Shown here: positions 63,291-64,000 of the stretch, piece by piece
Layout: each line of letters starts with the position of its first letter
Position numbering within the stretch: position 1 is the first letter of the stretch
DNA from: Nocardiopsis flavescens
GTDB lineage: Bacteria > Actinomycetota > Actinomycetes > Streptosporangiales > Streptosporangiaceae
Assembly (NCBI RefSeq): GCF_900141985.1
Contig: NZ_FQZK01000001.1
Coordinates: 124,001-188,000 of the forward strand
Direction: 5' to 3'
DNA length: 64,000 bases
Made by a program: the position numbers and the translations under genes
Notes under the pieces: model-generated
Told to the model about the DNA's origin: nothing
The model's input: the letters and a program-made list of their open reading frames with translations, nothing else
Databases searched by the model: none

Positions 63291-64000
63291 TCAGGTGTCG
63301 GCCGGGGTGCGGGCGGGGCCGCTGGTGCGGGTGTGCCACCAGATGGCCACCGCGATGGCGGCGACGACCCCGGCGGGGAACAGCAGGAAATCCGCGCCGG
63401 TGACCTCGGCCCGGCCCTGGATGGCGCTGCCGAAGTCGATGTGCAGCAGGAAGGCCGCGGCGAAGTTGAAGGTGTTGAGGACCGCGTGCAGGACGATGGC
63501 GACCTCAAGGCCTCCGGTGCGCCAGGTGATGATGCCGAGCGAGGTCCACAGCGTCATGTACCAGACGATGATGTAGGGGTCCATGGATCCGTGCATGAAG
63601 GTGAAGCCGACGCTGGTGACCGCGATCGCGAGGACCAGCCCTGCCGTGGGGCTGCGGGTCCAGCTTCCGAGAACGCGGAACGCCAGGCCCCGGACGCCGT
63701 ACTCCTCCCCGGCCGCCTGCAGCGGGGTCAGCAGCAGGGTGGCCAGGAACATGGCCACCAGTTCGGCCTGGGACCACGGGACGCTCTCGACCGGGAGCAG
63801 GTAGGAGGCCGTGTTCGCGGCCAGGAACAGGGGGCCGAAGACGATCAGGGCCTTGCCCATGACGTCGAACCGGAAGAGCGAGACCACCGAGTGCAGCGAC
63901 GCGGCCGGAAGTCCGTAGAGGACCCGTTGGACGAGCATGCTCCACGGGGTGAGCAGCGCCAGGCCGACCATGGCGCCCGCGTGCCGCAGCGGGGTGTACG
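63291..64000 (-). CDS. CPBP family intramembrane metalloprotease, 5' end outside the window
   Basis: The visible 236 residues are the C-terminal part of a multi-helix membrane protein of the CPBP (Abi/CAAX-protease-like) family. The glutamate pair with downstream Arg is in AAGEEYGVRGLAF, the first catalytic-type His in VGFTFMHGSMDP, and the second His-Asn pair in VLHAVLNTFNFAAAF; these three motifs make an intact active site. The frame stays open to the last base of the window (TPLRHAGAMVGLALLTP), so the start lies outside; an internal Met at 63971 is not the start. Members process prenylated or other membrane proteins, or confer bacteriocin immunity. Convergent with the GNAT gene. Confidence 0.88.
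   Translation of the reverse strand, partial: YTPLRHAGAMVGLALLTPWSMLVQRVLYGLPAASLHSVVSLFRFDVMGKALIVFGPLFLAANTASYLLPVESVPWSQAELVAMFLATLLLTPLQAAGEEYGVRGLAFRVLGSWTRSPTAGLVLAIAVTSVGFTFMHGSMDPYIIVWYMTLWTSLGIITWRTGGLEVAIVLHAVLNTFNFAAAFLLHIDFGSAIQGRAEVTGADFLLFPAGVVAAIAVAIWWHTRTSGPARTPADT

Noticed and set aside
1..64000. CRISPR array, tRNA or rRNA genes
   Set aside because: No regularly spaced direct repeats of 25-40 bases, and no cloverleaf-forming or rRNA-like sequence was found by eye; a tRNA search program was not run.
1..64000. Polyketide, NRPS or other large biosynthetic cluster
   Set aside because: No ketosynthase, condensation, carrier or terpene synthase motifs were seen; only isolated methyltransferases and regulators.

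Overview
The window is 64 kb of very GC-rich DNA (most lines above 70% G+C) with strongly G/C-ending codons, many GTG/TTG starts, leaderless-looking genes and long GC hairpins between convergent genes. This points to an actinomycete; a Nocardiopsis- or Streptomyces-like genus is plausible but cannot be settled here. I see no rRNA, tRNA, CRISPR array, insertion sequence, phage block or polyketide/NRPS cluster. It looks like an accessory chromosomal region rich in small regulator-plus-enzyme modules for redox stress, xenobiotics and antibiotics.

Layout. 1-5.7 kb: a phosphoketolase cut by the left edge, a 1.8 kb gene-poor stretch with repeats and a degraded winged-helix gene, an aminoglycoside-phosphotransferase-like kinase, a low-GC membrane protein and a flavin-reductase-like protein. 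5.9-8.0 kb: a TetR regulator, two tandem secreted two-cysteine proteins and a small membrane protein, tied together by three copies of one operator and a duplicated promoter segment. 8.3-15.4 kb: AraC and VOC genes, a short UvrA-like ATPase, a hydrolase, a DUF4291 protein and a fused PabA-PabB. 15.6-24.1 kb: a SHOCT protein, an ABC-F resistance ATPase behind a promoter and leader peptide, a second AraC-VOC operon, two tandem near-identical sugar porters, YiaAB and an amine oxidase. 24.5-31.7 kb: a DDAH-like hydrolase, a thioredoxin-reductase-like flavoprotein with a methyltransferase, a DesK/DesR-type two-component system, a Clp-N protein with a mini HTH regulator under a doubled operator, RidA and an SDR. 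31.8-45.3 kb: a CGNR regulator divergent from an exporter, a WYL regulator, Uma2, GNAT, Gfo/Idh, a HK-RR-DUF4097 operon, a FhuF-like Fe-S protein, two methyltransferases, an excisionase-like HTH protein and a 42-residue secreted peptide. 45.5-59.4 kb: three quinone-oxidoreductase-type MDRs, two SDR or ketopantoate-reductase-type enzymes with ArsR, AraC and TetR partners, and a three-gene lower-GC island (48.1-51.1 kb). 59.7-64 kb: two unknown proteins, RsgA behind a 23-codon leader ORF, GNAT and a CPBP protease cut by the right edge.

How it works together: most modules pair a one-component regulator with one enzyme or transporter through a palindromic operator visible in the shared promoter. 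The least conventional parts are the TetR/secreted-protein regulon at 5.9-8.0 kb, the twin-operator ClpN-HTH pair at 29.6-30.4 kb, and the two leader-peptide arrangements in front of ribosome-related genes (ABC-F at 16.3 kb, RsgA at 61.2 kb). All functions are read from sequence by eye; no database search was run.
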